Below the pieces are notes generated by a model that was not told the DNA's origin, made no database searches, and saw nothing but the letters and a program-made list of their open reading frames with translations. This document shows, piece by piece, positions 8,177 through 16,479 of a stretch of 64,000 nucleotides of DNA. Position 1 is the first letter of the stretch. Each line of letters begins with the position of its first letter. The position numbers and the translations under genes are program-made. Source of the stretch: an uncultured Tissierellia bacterium (lineage in GTDB: Bacteria > Bacillota > Clostridia > Tissierellales > Tissierellaceae); contig CAMIXG010000001.1 of assembly GCA_946402705.1 (NCBI GenBank), positions 1 to 64,000 on the forward strand. The letters are read 5' to 3'.

Positions 8177-8455
8177 TTGAAAAAAGAAAAGGCGGTAGCT
8201 ATATCTTATGATGAAGCTAGTGTAGCACCAGTAGTTGTAGCCAAGGGACAAGGTTTAGTAGCTAAAAATATTATAGAAAAGGCAAGACAAGAAGGTATTT
8301 TAATATATGAAGATAGTCATTTGGTAAATAGTCTTATGGAACTAAATATAAGTGATTCTATACCAGAAGATTTATATGAAGTAGTGGCAGAAATCATATA
8401 TTATGTATATTCTTTAGATATGAAAAAAGGTTTAAATAAAAAAACAAATGGATAA
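8177..8455 (+). CDS. FlhB C-terminal-like protein (YlqH/FlhX-like)
   Basis: A 92-residue protein matching only the cytoplasmic tail of FlhB. Its opening KAVAISYDE lines up with FAVAIKYDM of the true FlhB in this window (34069-35163). The rest follows: VVAKGQGLVAKNI, ARQEGILIYED, IPEDLYEVVAEIIYYVYSL. It therefore starts just after the NPTH autocleavage motif, as if it were the released FlhB fragment. TTG start with AAAGGTG upstream. In Helicobacter the homologue FlhX can replace the FlhB tail; function here is inferred. The end overlaps yraN by 8 bp. Confidence 0.87.
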   Translation: MKKEKAVAISYDEASVAPVVVAKGQGLVAKNIIEKARQEGILIYEDSHLVNSLMELNISDSIPEDLYEVVAEIIYYVYSLDMKKGLNKKTNG

Positions 8456-8807
8456 TAAGTCACTAGGAAGCTATGGTGAAGCTTTAGCTATTAAGTTTTT
8501 AAAGGATATGGGCTATAGTATTATAGAAAAAAATCTTACCAATCATATTGGTGAGATAGATATCTTGGCTGAAAATGAAAACTATCTAGTTTTCGTTGAA
8601 GTAAAAACTAGGAGAAGTTTAAACTATGGATATGCCTATGAAGCAGTGGATGAGAGAAAACAGATGAAAATCATTCAAACTTCACTTAAGTATTTGTCCA
8701 GTAATGAATCTAGGTTAGATAAGCAAATTAGATATGACATAATTGAAGTATATATAATTAATAAAAAAATAGAGATAAACCATATAGAAAATGCTTTTAT
8801 AACATAA
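8448..8807 (+). CDS. yraN: YraN family (UPF0102) endonuclease-like protein
   Basis: A 119-residue member of UPF0102, with a restriction-endonuclease-like fold and poorly defined function. The family signature is clear: GSYGEALAIKFLKDMGY near the start, then the nuclease-type core GEIDILA and YLVFVEVKTRRSLNYG, with the acidic and E-V-K residues of a PD-(D/E)XK site. It commonly follows rnhB, as here, and ends at a strong terminator. Confidence 0.92.
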   Translation: MDNKSLGSYGEALAIKFLKDMGYSIIEKNLTNHIGEIDILAENENYLVFVEVKTRRSLNYGYAYEAVDERKQMKIIQTSLKYLSSNESRLDKQIRYDIIEVYIINKKIEINHIENAFIT

Positions 8808-8808
8808 A

Positions 8809-8855
8809 ATCACCTTTATTATAGATTAATCTATAGTAAAGGTGATACTTTTTTC
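8809..8855. terminator. Long hairpin terminator shared by convergent genes
   Basis: A stem of about 19 bp (8809-8827 with 8828-8846, one G-T pair near the middle) followed on the + strand by CTTTTTTC. It ends the yraN transcript. Its right half also covers the last codons of the convergent lipoprotein gene, so it may act in both directions, though the A-tract needed on the other side is weak. Confidence 0.85.
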
Positions 8856-9260
8856 TAAATATTTATATTCATCAAGCTCTATTAGATATTCGCTTTCTAT
8901 ATTCTTAAAATTTTCTCCTAATTCCTCCATAACACTTTCTGGCTGAGCCTCTGTAACAGGTATAACTAAAGTTAAGTCATAAGTACCTGGCGCCAGTGCC
9001 TCTCCCTGATTAGAGAATACATTTGAAGAAGTTTCTTTACCATCAATTTTAAAAGAATCTTGGGCTACATAACCATCTTCTTTATTAATCATTGTAAGTG
9101 ATGCCATTGTATCCTTAGGTAGATTACTTTTTACAACAATAGTAATTTTACCATCAGTTCTTTGTGGTTTTAGTTCCAAATTAATAGTTTTTTTGTTAGA
9201 ACAAGCTGTTAGCATAAGTAGTGTGAATAATAAAACTGGTACTAATAATTTCTTTTTCAT
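8826..9260 (-). CDS. Small hypothetical lipoprotein
   Basis: The only minus-strand gene in the window, 144 residues. A classical lipoprotein signal peptide (MKKKLLVPVLLFTLLMLTAC) ends in the lipobox LTAC with C20 as the lipidated residue, so it should be anchored on the outer face of the membrane. The mature part is rich in beta-type stretches (KITIVVKSNLP, GTYDLTLVIPV) and lacks cysteine. I do not recognise the family. The start is supported by AAGGAGGAA 4 bases before the ATG on that strand. Confidence 0.85.
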   Translation of the reverse strand: MKKKLLVPVLLFTLLMLTACSNKKTINLELKPQRTDGKITIVVKSNLPKDTMASLTMINKEDGYVAQDSFKIDGKETSSNVFSNQGEALAPGTYDLTLVIPVTEAQPESVMEELGENFKNIESEYLIELDEYKYLEKSITFTID

Positions 9261-9342
9261 AATTCCTCCTTAAATATATAGGCTACATTAAATAATATCA
9301 CAAAATTAGAGGAAATGTAATATAGTTTAAAGAAAATAATGG

Positions 9343-9386
9343 TATAATAACAATTGAGAGAAAATTCTGAATAAAATTCAAGGGAG
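9343..9386 (+). promoter_or_regulatory. Possible -10 element and RBS of comM
   Basis: TATAAT at 9343-9348 lies about 45 bp before the comM ATG, and GGGAGGAG precedes the start. No convincing -35 is seen 16-18 bp upstream, so the promoter call is weak. Confidence 0.35.
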
Positions 9387-9392
9387 GAGAAA

Positions 9393-10913
9393 ATGTATTC
9401 AAAGGTTAAAGCATGTATATTACAAGGTTTAGATGGATATACTATAGAGGTTGAAACAGATTTATCCAAGGGTATGCCACAATTTAATATAGTTGGGTTA
9501 GCGGATATAGCCATAAAAGAATCAAAGGAAAGAGTTAGGACAGCTATAAATAATAGTGGATATAATTTTCCCATAAGTAGGATAACTATTAATCTAGCTC
9601 CAGCCAGTTTGAAAAAAGATGGTTCTCAAATTGACCTAGCTATAGCTGTAAGTATATTGGAAGCTAATAAGGTTATAAAAAAGAAAATAACTGAAGATAC
9701 ACTTTTTTTAGGAGAATTATTTTTAGATGGGAGGATAAATAATATATCGGGAGCTCTTCCCATGGTTATATCAATGAGAAACCAGGGTTTTAAAAAGTTT
9801 ATTGTTCCAGCAGGAAATAAAAATGAATGTGCAGTTATACCTGATATAGATATAATACCTGTAGATAATTTAAAGATGGTAGTTGAGTATTTAAATGAAG
9901 AAATAGAAATAAATCCCTATATGATAGAATTTGATAATAGTAAAGAAGCTATTTTAGATATGGACTATTCTGATATGAAGGGGCAAAATGCTCTTAAAAG
10001 AGCTCTTGAAATATCGGCTGCTGGATTTCATAATTTACTGATGATAGGGCCTCCTGGGTCTGGAAAAACTATGGCAGCAAAAAGACTACCAAGTATTTTA
10101 CCAGAACTGGACTTTGAGGAATCCATAGAAGTTACTAAGATTTATAGTGTTACAGGTCTTTTAAAAGACAATGAATTAATAAAATTTAGACCCTTTAGAT
10201 CTCCTCATCATACTGCATCTGGAGTTTCTTTAATAGGGGGAGGGAGGATACCAAAACCAGGAGAAATATCACTTGCCCATAAGGGAGTGCTGTTTTTAGA
10301 CGAGATGCCTGAGTTTAGTAAAAATGTATTAGAAGTTTTAAGACAGCCTTTAGAAGATAAAACAGTAACTATATCAAGGGCAAATGCCACTTTGACTTAC
10401 CCAGCAGACTTTATCTTAATAGGGGGCATGAACCCATGTCCTTGTGGCAATTTATCCAATCCTCTTAAGGAATGCAAGTGTTCTGAAAGAAGTATTAATA
10501 ACTATTTAAATAAGATGAGTAGTCCACTTTTAGATAGAATTGACATACATATAGAAGTATCACCAGTGAAATATAAGGACCTAGACTCAAAAGTAGCAGA
10601 AGAAAAATCTGAAACTATAAAACAAAGAGTTATAAAAGCCAGAGAGATTCAAAAGAAAAGATTTGAAGATGTAAATATAAATAGTAACTCTCAAATAAAT
10701 GATAAGGATATAAAAAAATATTGTGTTTTAGACAAGGAATGTGAGGAAATAATGAAGCTTGCTTTTGAAAAGTATAAATTTTCTGCCAGGACTTATAATA
10801 AATTATTAAAGGTGGCAAGAACCATAGCTGATATTGACAATTCTAGGGACATAGAGCGAGAACACATATTAGAATCTATAAGATACAAGACAATTGATAA
10901 AAAATATTGGTGA
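9393..10913 (+). CDS. comM: ComM/YifB family Mg-chelatase-like AAA ATPase
   Basis: A 506-residue AAA+ helicase-like protein. In naturally transformable species ComM promotes branch migration during integration of incoming DNA. The N-terminal lon-protease-like fold (about 1-170) has FNIVGLADIAIKESKERVR. Walker A is GPPGSGKT at 219-226, the Walker B region is GVLFLDEMPEF, and a cysteine group CPCGN...CKC lies in the ATPase domain. It stands directly before dprA, another transformation gene; this does not prove competence, since both are widespread in non-transformable bacteria. Confidence 0.94.
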   Translation: MYSKVKACILQGLDGYTIEVETDLSKGMPQFNIVGLADIAIKESKERVRTAINNSGYNFPISRITINLAPASLKKDGSQIDLAIAVSILEANKVIKKKITEDTLFLGELFLDGRINNISGALPMVISMRNQGFKKFIVPAGNKNECAVIPDIDIIPVDNLKMVVEYLNEEIEINPYMIEFDNSKEAILDMDYSDMKGQNALKRALEISAAGFHNLLMIGPPGSGKTMAAKRLPSILPELDFEESIEVTKIYSVTGLLKDNELIKFRPFRSPHHTASGVSLIGGGRIPKPGEISLAHKGVLFLDEMPEFSKNVLEVLRQPLEDKTVTISRANATLTYPADFILIGGMNPCPCGNLSNPLKECKCSERSINNYLNKMSSPLLDRIDIHIEVSPVKYKDLDSKVAEEKSETIKQRVIKAREIQKKRFEDVNINSNSQINDKDIKKYCVLDKECEEIMKLAFEKYKFSARTYNKLLKVARTIADIDNSRDIEREHILESIRYKTIDKKYW

Positions 10914-10919
10914 AAATAT

Positions 10920-10948
10920 TTGCTATTTATAAATAAATATGATATTAT
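10920..10948 (+). promoter_or_regulatory. Probable dprA promoter
   Basis: TTGCTA at 10920-10925, a 17-bp spacer and TATTAT at 10943-10948 with an extended TGA before it. It lies just after the comM stop. The expected start near 10955 would give a leader of about 250 nt. Confidence 0.45.
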
Positions 10949-10956
10949 ATTCACAT

Positions 10957-10971
10957 TGTTTTCAGAAAATT
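10957..10971 (+). promoter_or_regulatory. CodY-box-like operator
   Basis: The 15-mer TGTTTTCAGAAAATT matches the CodY consensus AATTTTCWGAAAATT at 13 of 15 positions. It sits on the predicted transcription start of the dprA promoter, a typical repressor position, and codY itself lies about 3.4 kb downstream. AT-rich DNA gives chance matches, so this is a candidate. Confidence 0.45.
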
Positions 10972-11206
10972 GATTAAACAATATGCACCGAGGTAGTATA
11001 ATAAAAATGAAACAAGTTTCTAGCCTTAAAATAAAGATTTTAAAATTAAAAAAATCGGAAAAAACTTGTTAAATTGTGAGAAATATTATAATATATATAA
11101 TTGTATTAAAATTTAATAAGATATTATATTAATTTGGGTAATAATCAGATGATATAAATTCAGAAAAGTGTTACTATTATAACTATTGGATTTAAGGTGA
11201 GATTAT

Positions 11207-12298
11207 ATGAAGAGTATTCCTAGTAATAGAGAGACAATCATATGGTTAAGCAGTATGGACTTTACCAGTAATTCTATAAAAACTATAATGGAAAATTTAA
11301 ATGAATTAAATGATATTTGGAATCTTAGTGATTTGGAAATAATAAACAAATTACCCATAAATTCAAATCTTCAAAATAAGATTTTAGGAAACAGAAAAAT
11401 TGAAGACTTAAAACTATATATTGAAAATGTAGGAAATTTAGGAGTTAAAATTATAACAATTTTAGATGAAAACTATCCTAAGAAATTACAGAATATACCA
11501 AATAGACCTAAAATTCTTTACACAAAGGGAAAAGATTTAGGGATGGATTTTTCAATTGGTATAGTGGGATCCAGAAAGTGTACAGATTATGGAAAATGGT
11601 CTTGCTCAAAGTTTAGTAGGGAGTTAGCTGAGGTAGGTGTTACCATTATTAGTGGTATGGCTACAGGTATTGACTCTATATCACACAGGCAGGCATTGGA
11701 ATCAAATGCTTATACAGTTGCAGTATTAGGATGTGGAGTAGACATTGTCTATCCAAAAAAACATCTAGGACTTTATAATGACATTATTGAGAATGGAACA
11801 CTGGTAAGTGAGTATCCTCTAGGGACTCCACCAAAACCACATAATTTTCCAATGAGAAACCGTATAATTTCTGGACTTTCAGATGGAGTGGTTATAGTAG
11901 AAGCTAAGGAAAAATCAGGTTCATTGATAACAGCAAATTATGCCCTAGAGCAAGGTAAGGATGTTTTTGCCATACCAGGAAATATAAATAGTATTTTTAG
12001 TAGTGGTACTAATAAGCTTATTAAGGATGGAGCGATACCACTATTAAACATAAGGGATATAATAGAAGAGTATGATGAAATAAAAAATAGATTTACCTGT
12101 AAGCTTTTAGAATCTAATGAAGGAAAATTTACAAATACAGAAATTAAACTCTTAGATATGTTAGATGAGCCTACACATTCAGATGATATAGTATATAAAA
12201 TGGAAATAGATATAGCTACTATCAATACGATATTGGTTGAGTTAGAGCTTAAGGGAGTAATTAAAGAGGTAGGAAACAATATTTTTATTAGGAATTAA
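11207..12298 (+). CDS. dprA: DNA processing protein DprA (Smf)
   Basis: Loads RecA on incoming single-stranded DNA during transformation and is conserved well beyond competent bacteria. It has 363 residues. An N-terminal helix-hairpin-like region precedes the Rossmann-type core with GIVGSRKCTDYG, SGMATGIDSISHRQAL and AVLGCGVDIVYPK. SGSLITANYALEQGKDVFAIPG follows, and a C-terminal winged-helix part ends near LKGVIKEVGNNIF. It ends 16 bp before topA. Confidence 0.96.
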   Translation: MKSIPSNRETIIWLSSMDFTSNSIKTIMENLNELNDIWNLSDLEIINKLPINSNLQNKILGNRKIEDLKLYIENVGNLGVKIITILDENYPKKLQNIPNRPKILYTKGKDLGMDFSIGIVGSRKCTDYGKWSCSKFSRELAEVGVTIISGMATGIDSISHRQALESNAYTVAVLGCGVDIVYPKKHLGLYNDIIENGTLVSEYPLGTPPKPHNFPMRNRIISGLSDGVVIVEAKEKSGSLITANYALEQGKDVFAIPGNINSIFSSGTNKLIKDGAIPLLNIRDIIEEYDEIKNRFTCKLLESNEGKFTNTEIKLLDMLDEPTHSDDIVYKMEIDIATINTILVELELKGVIKEVGNNIFIRN

Positions 12299-12314
12299 TT
12301 CGGAGGTGCAAAGT

Positions 12315-14399
12315 TTGGGTAAAAATTTAGTCATAGTTGAATCACCAGCTAAAGCAAGGACTATAGGTAATTTACTAAATAAGAAAAAATATGATGTTAT
12401 AGCATCAGTAGGACATATACGAGATTTGCCTAAGAGTACATTGGGAATAGATATTGAAGATAATTTTGAACCAAAGTATATAACTATAAGGGGAAAAGGC
12501 CCAGTTGTTAAGGAATTAAAAAGTAAGGCTAAAAAAGCTGATAAAATATATTTGGCGACTGACCCTGACAGAGAGGGAGAAGCTATTTCATGGCACTTAG
12601 CCCATATTTTAGATATAGACGAAAAAGACCCTGTCAGAATCGAATTTAACGAAATAACAAAAGATGCTGTTACAAAAGCGTTGAAAAACCCAAGAAATAT
12701 TGACTTGGATTTAGTTGATGCTCAACAAGCTAGAAGGACTTTAGATAGACTAGTTGGTTACAAGATAAGTCCTTTGTTATGGAAGAAAATAAGAAGGGGA
12801 CTTAGTGCAGGTAGAGTTCAATCAGTTGCAGTAAAACTTGTATGTGAAAGAGAAACAGAAATAGATAATTTTAAGCCAGAAGAGTATTGGAAGATAAAAC
12901 TTGACCTAGTACATGATAAGATAAAGTTTGAGGCAGAGTTTTATGGTATAGATAAAAACGGTAAAGATGAAAAGCTAAAATTAGAAAATCGTGAAGCAGT
13001 TGACAAGATACTAGATAAAATGGGTAAAAAAGAAATTGAAGTAAGAGATGTAAAAGTTGGAACTAGAAAGAGAAATCCATATTTACCTTATACAACTAGT
13101 ACTCTACAACAAGATGCTCATAGAAGATTGAATTTTAGCAGTAAGAAAACCATGGCTGTAGCTCAGCAACTATATGAAGGAATATCTATAGATAGCCAAG
13201 GCACAGAAGGTTTAATAACTTATATGAGAACTGATTCTACTAGATTATCTAAAGAGGCAGTTGATAGTACAAAAGAATACCTTATTAACAAATATGGAGA
13301 TAAATATACTAATGGTGGTAAAACATATGATGGTAAAAAAAGCAAAGAGTCTCAAGATGCTCATGAAGCTGTGAGACCAACATCTGTTTTAAAAGAGCCA
13401 ATCAATATAAAGGAGTATCTGACAAGTGATCAATATAAGCTTTATAAACTTATCTGGGAAAGATTTGTTAGTTCTCAAATGCCAGCAGCGGTATATGACA
13501 CATTAACTGTAAATCTTAATGATAATGATATTGTATTTAGAACTAGTGGATCCAAGCTTAAATTTGATGGATTTTTAAAAGTTTATGGAAATACAGAAGG
13601 TGAAAATGAAAATGATATACCAATGCTAGAGGAAAGGGAAAAAATTAAGATATCTAAAATCAATCCAAAGCAACATTTTACACAACCACCAGCAAGATAT
13701 ACTGAGGCATCTCTGATAAAAATATTAGAGGAACTAGGTATAGGTAGGCCAAGTACATTTTCTCCAACTATAGGTACTATTTTATCAAGAGAATATGTGA
13801 AACTTGAGAATAAGGCTTTTATGCCGACTGAATTAGGTAAACTAGTGAATGAGTTGTTAGATGAATATTTTGGTAAAGTAATTAATGAAGAGTTTACAGC
13901 AAATTTAGAAAAAAAATTAGATGATATAGCTCAGGGAGATGTAGAGTGGAAAAATGTAGTATCTAATTTTTATGATGATTTTCATGTATTATTAGAAAAA
14001 GCAGAAGAAGAGATAAAAGAAATTGAGATAAAAGATGAAGAAACTGATGAAATATGTGAAAAATGTGGACGAAACATGGTTATAAAACATGGTAGATTTG
14101 GAAAGTTCTTAGCCTGTCCAGGATATCCTGAATGTAAAAATACAAAGGCTATAGTAAAAAGCTTAGGGGTTCAATGTCCTAAGTGTGGAAAAGATATCAT
14201 AAAGAGAAAGTCCAAAAAGGGTAGAGTGTTTTATGGCTGCAGTGGATATCCAGATTGTGATTTTGTTTCTTGGAATGAGCCAATAAAAGAACCATGTCCT
14301 AAATGTAATGGATTAGTTACAAAAAAAGTTACTAAGAATAAAGAAACGTTGAAATGTTTAAATGAGAAATGCGACTACGAAGAAATTAAAAGCTTATAA
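12315..14399 (+). CDS. topA: DNA topoisomerase I
   Basis: Type IA topoisomerase that relaxes negative supercoils, 694 residues. The TOPRIM domain starts at [15 protein letters not shown] and holds [13 protein letters not shown]. The catalytic tyrosine is Y303 in [11 protein letters not shown]. The C-terminus carries three four-cysteine zinc elements (CEKCGRNM..., CPKCGKDI..., CPKCNGLV...). The TTG at 12315, six bases after GGAGGTG, gives the family start [10 protein letters not shown]; a GTG at 12306 lies inside that ribosome site. Confidence 0.97.
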   Translation: MGKNLVIVESPAKARTIGNLLNKKKYDVIASVGHIRDLPKSTLGIDIEDNFEPKYITIRGKGPVVKELKSKAKKADKIYLATDPDREGEAISWHLAHILDIDEKDPVRIEFNEITKDAVTKALKNPRNIDLDLVDAQQARRTLDRLVGYKISPLLWKKIRRGLSAGRVQSVAVKLVCERETEIDNFKPEEYWKIKLDLVHDKIKFEAEFYGIDKNGKDEKLKLENREAVDKILDKMGKKEIEVRDVKVGTRKRNPYLPYTTSTLQQDAHRRLNFSSKKTMAVAQQLYEGISIDSQGTEGLITYMRTDSTRLSKEAVDSTKEYLINKYGDKYTNGGKTYDGKKSKESQDAHEAVRPTSVLKEPINIKEYLTSDQYKLYKLIWERFVSSQMPAAVYDTLTVNLNDNDIVFRTSGSKLKFDGFLKVYGNTEGENENDIPMLEEREKIKISKINPKQHFTQPPARYTEASLIKILEELGIGRPSTFSPTIGTILSREYVKLENKAFMPTELGKLVNELLDEYFGKVINEEFTANLEKKLDDIAQGDVEWKNVVSNFYDDFHVLLEKAEEEIKEIEIKDEETDEICEKCGRNMVIKHGRFGKFLACPGYPECKNTKAIVKSLGVQCPKCGKDIIKRKSKKGRVFYGCSGYPDCDFVSWNEPIKEPCPKCNGLVTKKVTKNKETLKCLNEKCDYEEIKSL

Positions 14400-14415
14400 T
14401 GGGGGTAACATAATT

Positions 14416-15195
14416 ATGGAACAATTATTAAGAAAGACTAGAAAATTAAACAGTGCAATACAATCTTACGGGAGCGAGGATGTATCTTTTTCAGAACTAA
14501 GTGAAATACTAAGTAAAATTTTAGAATCTAATGTTTACATTGCTAGTAAAAGAGGAAAGATACTTGGATATGAGTTCCAAGATGGATTTGATTGCGAAGT
14601 AGTAAATGAAGTAGTAATAAAGGATAGAAAGTTTCCTGATGAATATAATGAAAAATTATTAGAAATCAAAGAAACTAGAGAAAATATAGAAAACAAAGAG
14701 TACTGTGTGTATTTAAAAGATGAAAAATGTACACATCAAAATAAGGTTTTAACAATAATTCCTATAATAAGTGCTGGAAGTAGATTAGGAACTCTTATGG
14801 TTTCAAGATTTGATAAGGCATTTACTGAAGAAGATTTAATACTTGGTGAGTATAGTGCAACTATAGTAGGTATGGAAATACTAAGATCAAAAAGTAATGA
14901 AAAAGAAGAAGAAACAAGAAAAAGATCAGTAGTTCAAATGGCTATAGGAACTTTATCTTATTCAGAACTTGAAGCTATGGAGCATATATTTAACGAATTA
15001 GATGGTAATGAAGGACTTTTAGTAGCTAGTAAGATAGCCGATAGAGTAGGAATAACTAGATCAGTTATCGTAAATGCTCTTAGAAAATTTGAAAGTGCTG
15101 GAGTTATAGAATCTAGATCATTGGGAATGAAGGGTACTCATATAAAAATTTTAAATGATAAATTAATGGAAGGCTTGAAAAAGGCTAGAGAATAA
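14416..15195 (+). CDS. codY: GTP/branched-chain-amino-acid sensing regulator CodY
   Basis: Global repressor that senses GTP and branched-chain amino acids, 259 residues. The start [12 protein letters not shown] (ATG 14416 after GGGGGT) fits the family; the frame is open upstream into topA but that is overlap only. The N-terminal GAF ligand domain contains [16 protein letters not shown] and [10 protein letters not shown]. The C-terminal winged helix-turn-helix [20 protein letters not shown] is nearly invariant. The usual trmFO, xerC, hslV and hslU genes between topA and codY are missing. CodY controls motility and competence genes in relatives, both of which flank it here. Confidence 0.97.
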   Translation: MEQLLRKTRKLNSAIQSYGSEDVSFSELSEILSKILESNVYIASKRGKILGYEFQDGFDCEVVNEVVIKDRKFPDEYNEKLLEIKETRENIENKEYCVYLKDEKCTHQNKVLTIIPIISAGSRLGTLMVSRFDKAFTEEDLILGEYSATIVGMEILRSKSNEKEEETRKRSVVQMAIGTLSYSELEAMEHIFNELDGNEGLLVASKIADRVGITRSVIVNALRKFESAGVIESRSLGMKGTHIKILNDKLMEGLKKARE

Positions 15196-15202
15196 TAAAT
15201 AT

Positions 15203-15242
15203 AAAAAAAGACTATTTTAACACCATAAAATAGTCTTTTTTT
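15203..15242 (+). terminator. Intrinsic terminator after codY
   Basis: Stem AGACTATTTT (15209-15218) with AAAATAGTCT (15227-15236), an 8-nt loop, an A-tract before and seven T residues after. It separates the topA-codY unit from the fla/che operon. Confidence 0.88.
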
Positions 15243-15619
15243 ATGTTTTATTTTTGTGATTTATGGGAAATAAATGAATTTATTTGAAAAAATATTTACA
15301 ATAAAAAATAAAAAAATACGAAACAATTTACATATAAAAATAAAAAATGGGTAAAGCTAGATAGTAAGCCATTTCATGATAGAAATATAATAAAAAAAAT
15401 CTAGATATTTTTAGAAAAATAAAATATAGAGTGGCAAATTAAAAGAAAATGGAAGAAAAAGGAAAAATAAACGAAAAAATAGGGTGATTTATATATTAAA
15501 ATATATTAATATATGATATATTATATATGGTGCGATAAGTTAATGTACATAGAATATAATATAAACTTATAATTAAAAGGATGCATAATATAAAAATAAT
15601 ATAGAGAAGAGGTAGATTG
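15243..15619 (+). other. AT-rich upstream region of the fla/che operon
   Basis: A 377-bp gap without a gene, extremely A+T-rich. It holds a small hairpin (AAATGG 15345-15350 with CCATTT 15369-15374), a CodY-box-like 15-mer (15406-15420, 12 of 15), a run of overlapping TA palindromes (15488-15529, including ATATATTAATATAT), a GCGATAA (15532-15538) faintly like a sigma-D -10, and a perfect TATAAT (15555-15560) without a clear -35. The operon promoter must lie here, but I cannot fix it. Confidence 0.6.
15406..15420 (+). promoter_or_regulatory. Weak CodY-box-like site before flgB
   Basis: TATTTTTAGAAAAAT agrees with AATTTTCWGAAAATT at 12 of 15 positions. In Bacillus subtilis CodY represses the fla/che operon, so a site here makes sense. 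In DNA this AT-rich the match could be chance. Confidence 0.3.
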
Positions 15620-16024
15620 ATGTTAAAAGGGTTGTATAATTCTGTTGATTTCTACAAAAAAGCTTTAGATGGAACATGGGCTAGGAATAACGCAATAGCT
15701 AGTAATATTGCCAATGTGAATACGCCAAATTACAAGAGAAAATATGTTACTTTTGAAGAACAGCTTAGAAATCAAATAAACAGAGATGATAATTTGAAGA
15801 TACAAACTACAAATATTAAGCATATAGGCCATTTAGATGATGTGTTTGAACCTAAGACTTTAGTAGATAATTCAGGTTCATACAGATTGGATGGAAATAA
15901 TGTAAATATTGATACTGAGTCTGCAGAATCAGCTAAGAATAGTATAATGTATGATGCTATAACAAGACATATGTCTTCAGAATTTGATAAAATAAAAAGC
16001 GTTATAACGGAGGGTAGTAAATAA
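15620..16024 (+). CDS. flgB: Flagellar basal-body rod protein FlgB
   Basis: Proximal rod protein, 134 residues, first gene of the fla/che operon. The N-terminal rod signature is present (ARNNAIASNIANVNTPNYKRK) and the C-terminal segment fits the FlgB family. The ATG at 15620 follows GAAGAGGTAG; an in-frame TTG immediately before is less likely. flgC starts 2 bp after the stop. Confidence 0.96.
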   Translation: MLKGLYNSVDFYKKALDGTWARNNAIASNIANVNTPNYKRKYVTFEEQLRNQINRDDNLKIQTTNIKHIGHLDDVFEPKTLVDNSGSYRLDGNNVNIDTESAESAKNSIMYDAITRHMSSEFDKIKSVITEGSK

Positions 16025-16026
16025 TT

Positions 16027-16476
16027 ATGAATATTTTTAGAGCCATAGACATATCAACAACAGGTTTGACAGCAGAAAAGTCTAGGATAGATGTTATAAG
16101 TAAAAATATAGCAAATGTAAATACAACTAGAACAGCAGGCGGAGAGCCTTATAGAAAACAGATGCCAGTTTTTCAGGAAATCAAAAATGGAAATAGTAAG
16201 TTCCATGGTGTTTTGATGAGTAAATATGGAAAACAAGAAGTAGATGGTGGAGTAAAAATCAGTGAAATCAAAGAAGATCAAACAGATTTTACACTAAGAT
16301 ATGAGCCAGGACATCCTGATGCAAATGAAGATGGATATGTTAAGTATCCAAATGTAAATATAGTTACAGAGATGGTAGACATGATAAGTGCTCAAAGAGC
16401 ATATGATGCCAATGTAACTAGCATAAACACGTCTAAATCGATGATGATGAAAGCTTTAGATATAGGAAGGAGATAA
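16027..16476 (+). CDS. flgC: Flagellar basal-body rod protein FlgC
   Basis: Rod protein built between FlgB and FlgG, 149 residues, normal length. The N-terminus has the rod/hook signature ISTTGLTAEKSRIDVISKNIANVNT; the C-terminus has VTEMVDMISAQRAYDANVTSINTSKSM, the matching coiled-coil end. The start follows the flgB stop by 2 bp, suggesting coupled translation. Confidence 0.97.
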   Translation: MNIFRAIDISTTGLTAEKSRIDVISKNIANVNTTRTAGGEPYRKQMPVFQEIKNGNSKFHGVLMSKYGKQEVDGGVKISEIKEDQTDFTLRYEPGHPDANEDGYVKYPNVNIVTEMVDMISAQRAYDANVTSINTSKSMMMKALDIGRR

Positions 16477-16479
16477 TAA

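Larger units (their letters stand above)
10914..11206 (+). other. AT-rich regulatory gap before dprA
   Basis: A 293-bp gap with no gene. It holds a promoter (10920-10948), a CodY-box-like site on its start point (10957-10971), an inverted repeat AACAAGTTT/AAACTTGTT (11011-11019 with 11062-11070), a second possible promoter (TTGTGA 11074-11079, TATAAT 11096-11101, 16-bp spacer) and a weaker CodY-like site (11155-11169, 11 of 15). I see no open reading frame or known RNA motif. Confidence 0.6.

Noticed and set aside
9275-9303. Promoter TTGTGA-17-TATATA for the minus-strand lipoprotein gene
   Set aside because: The transcript would begin inside the ribosome binding site (9264-9271), leaving no usable leader.
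15345-15374. Riboswitch (such as a c-di-GMP type) before flgB
   Set aside because: Only a 6-bp hairpin is seen; none of the conserved core sequences of the known classes is present.
15532-15538. Sigma-D promoter for flgB at GCGATAA
   Set aside because: No TAAA is found about 15 bp upstream and the -10 match is partial.
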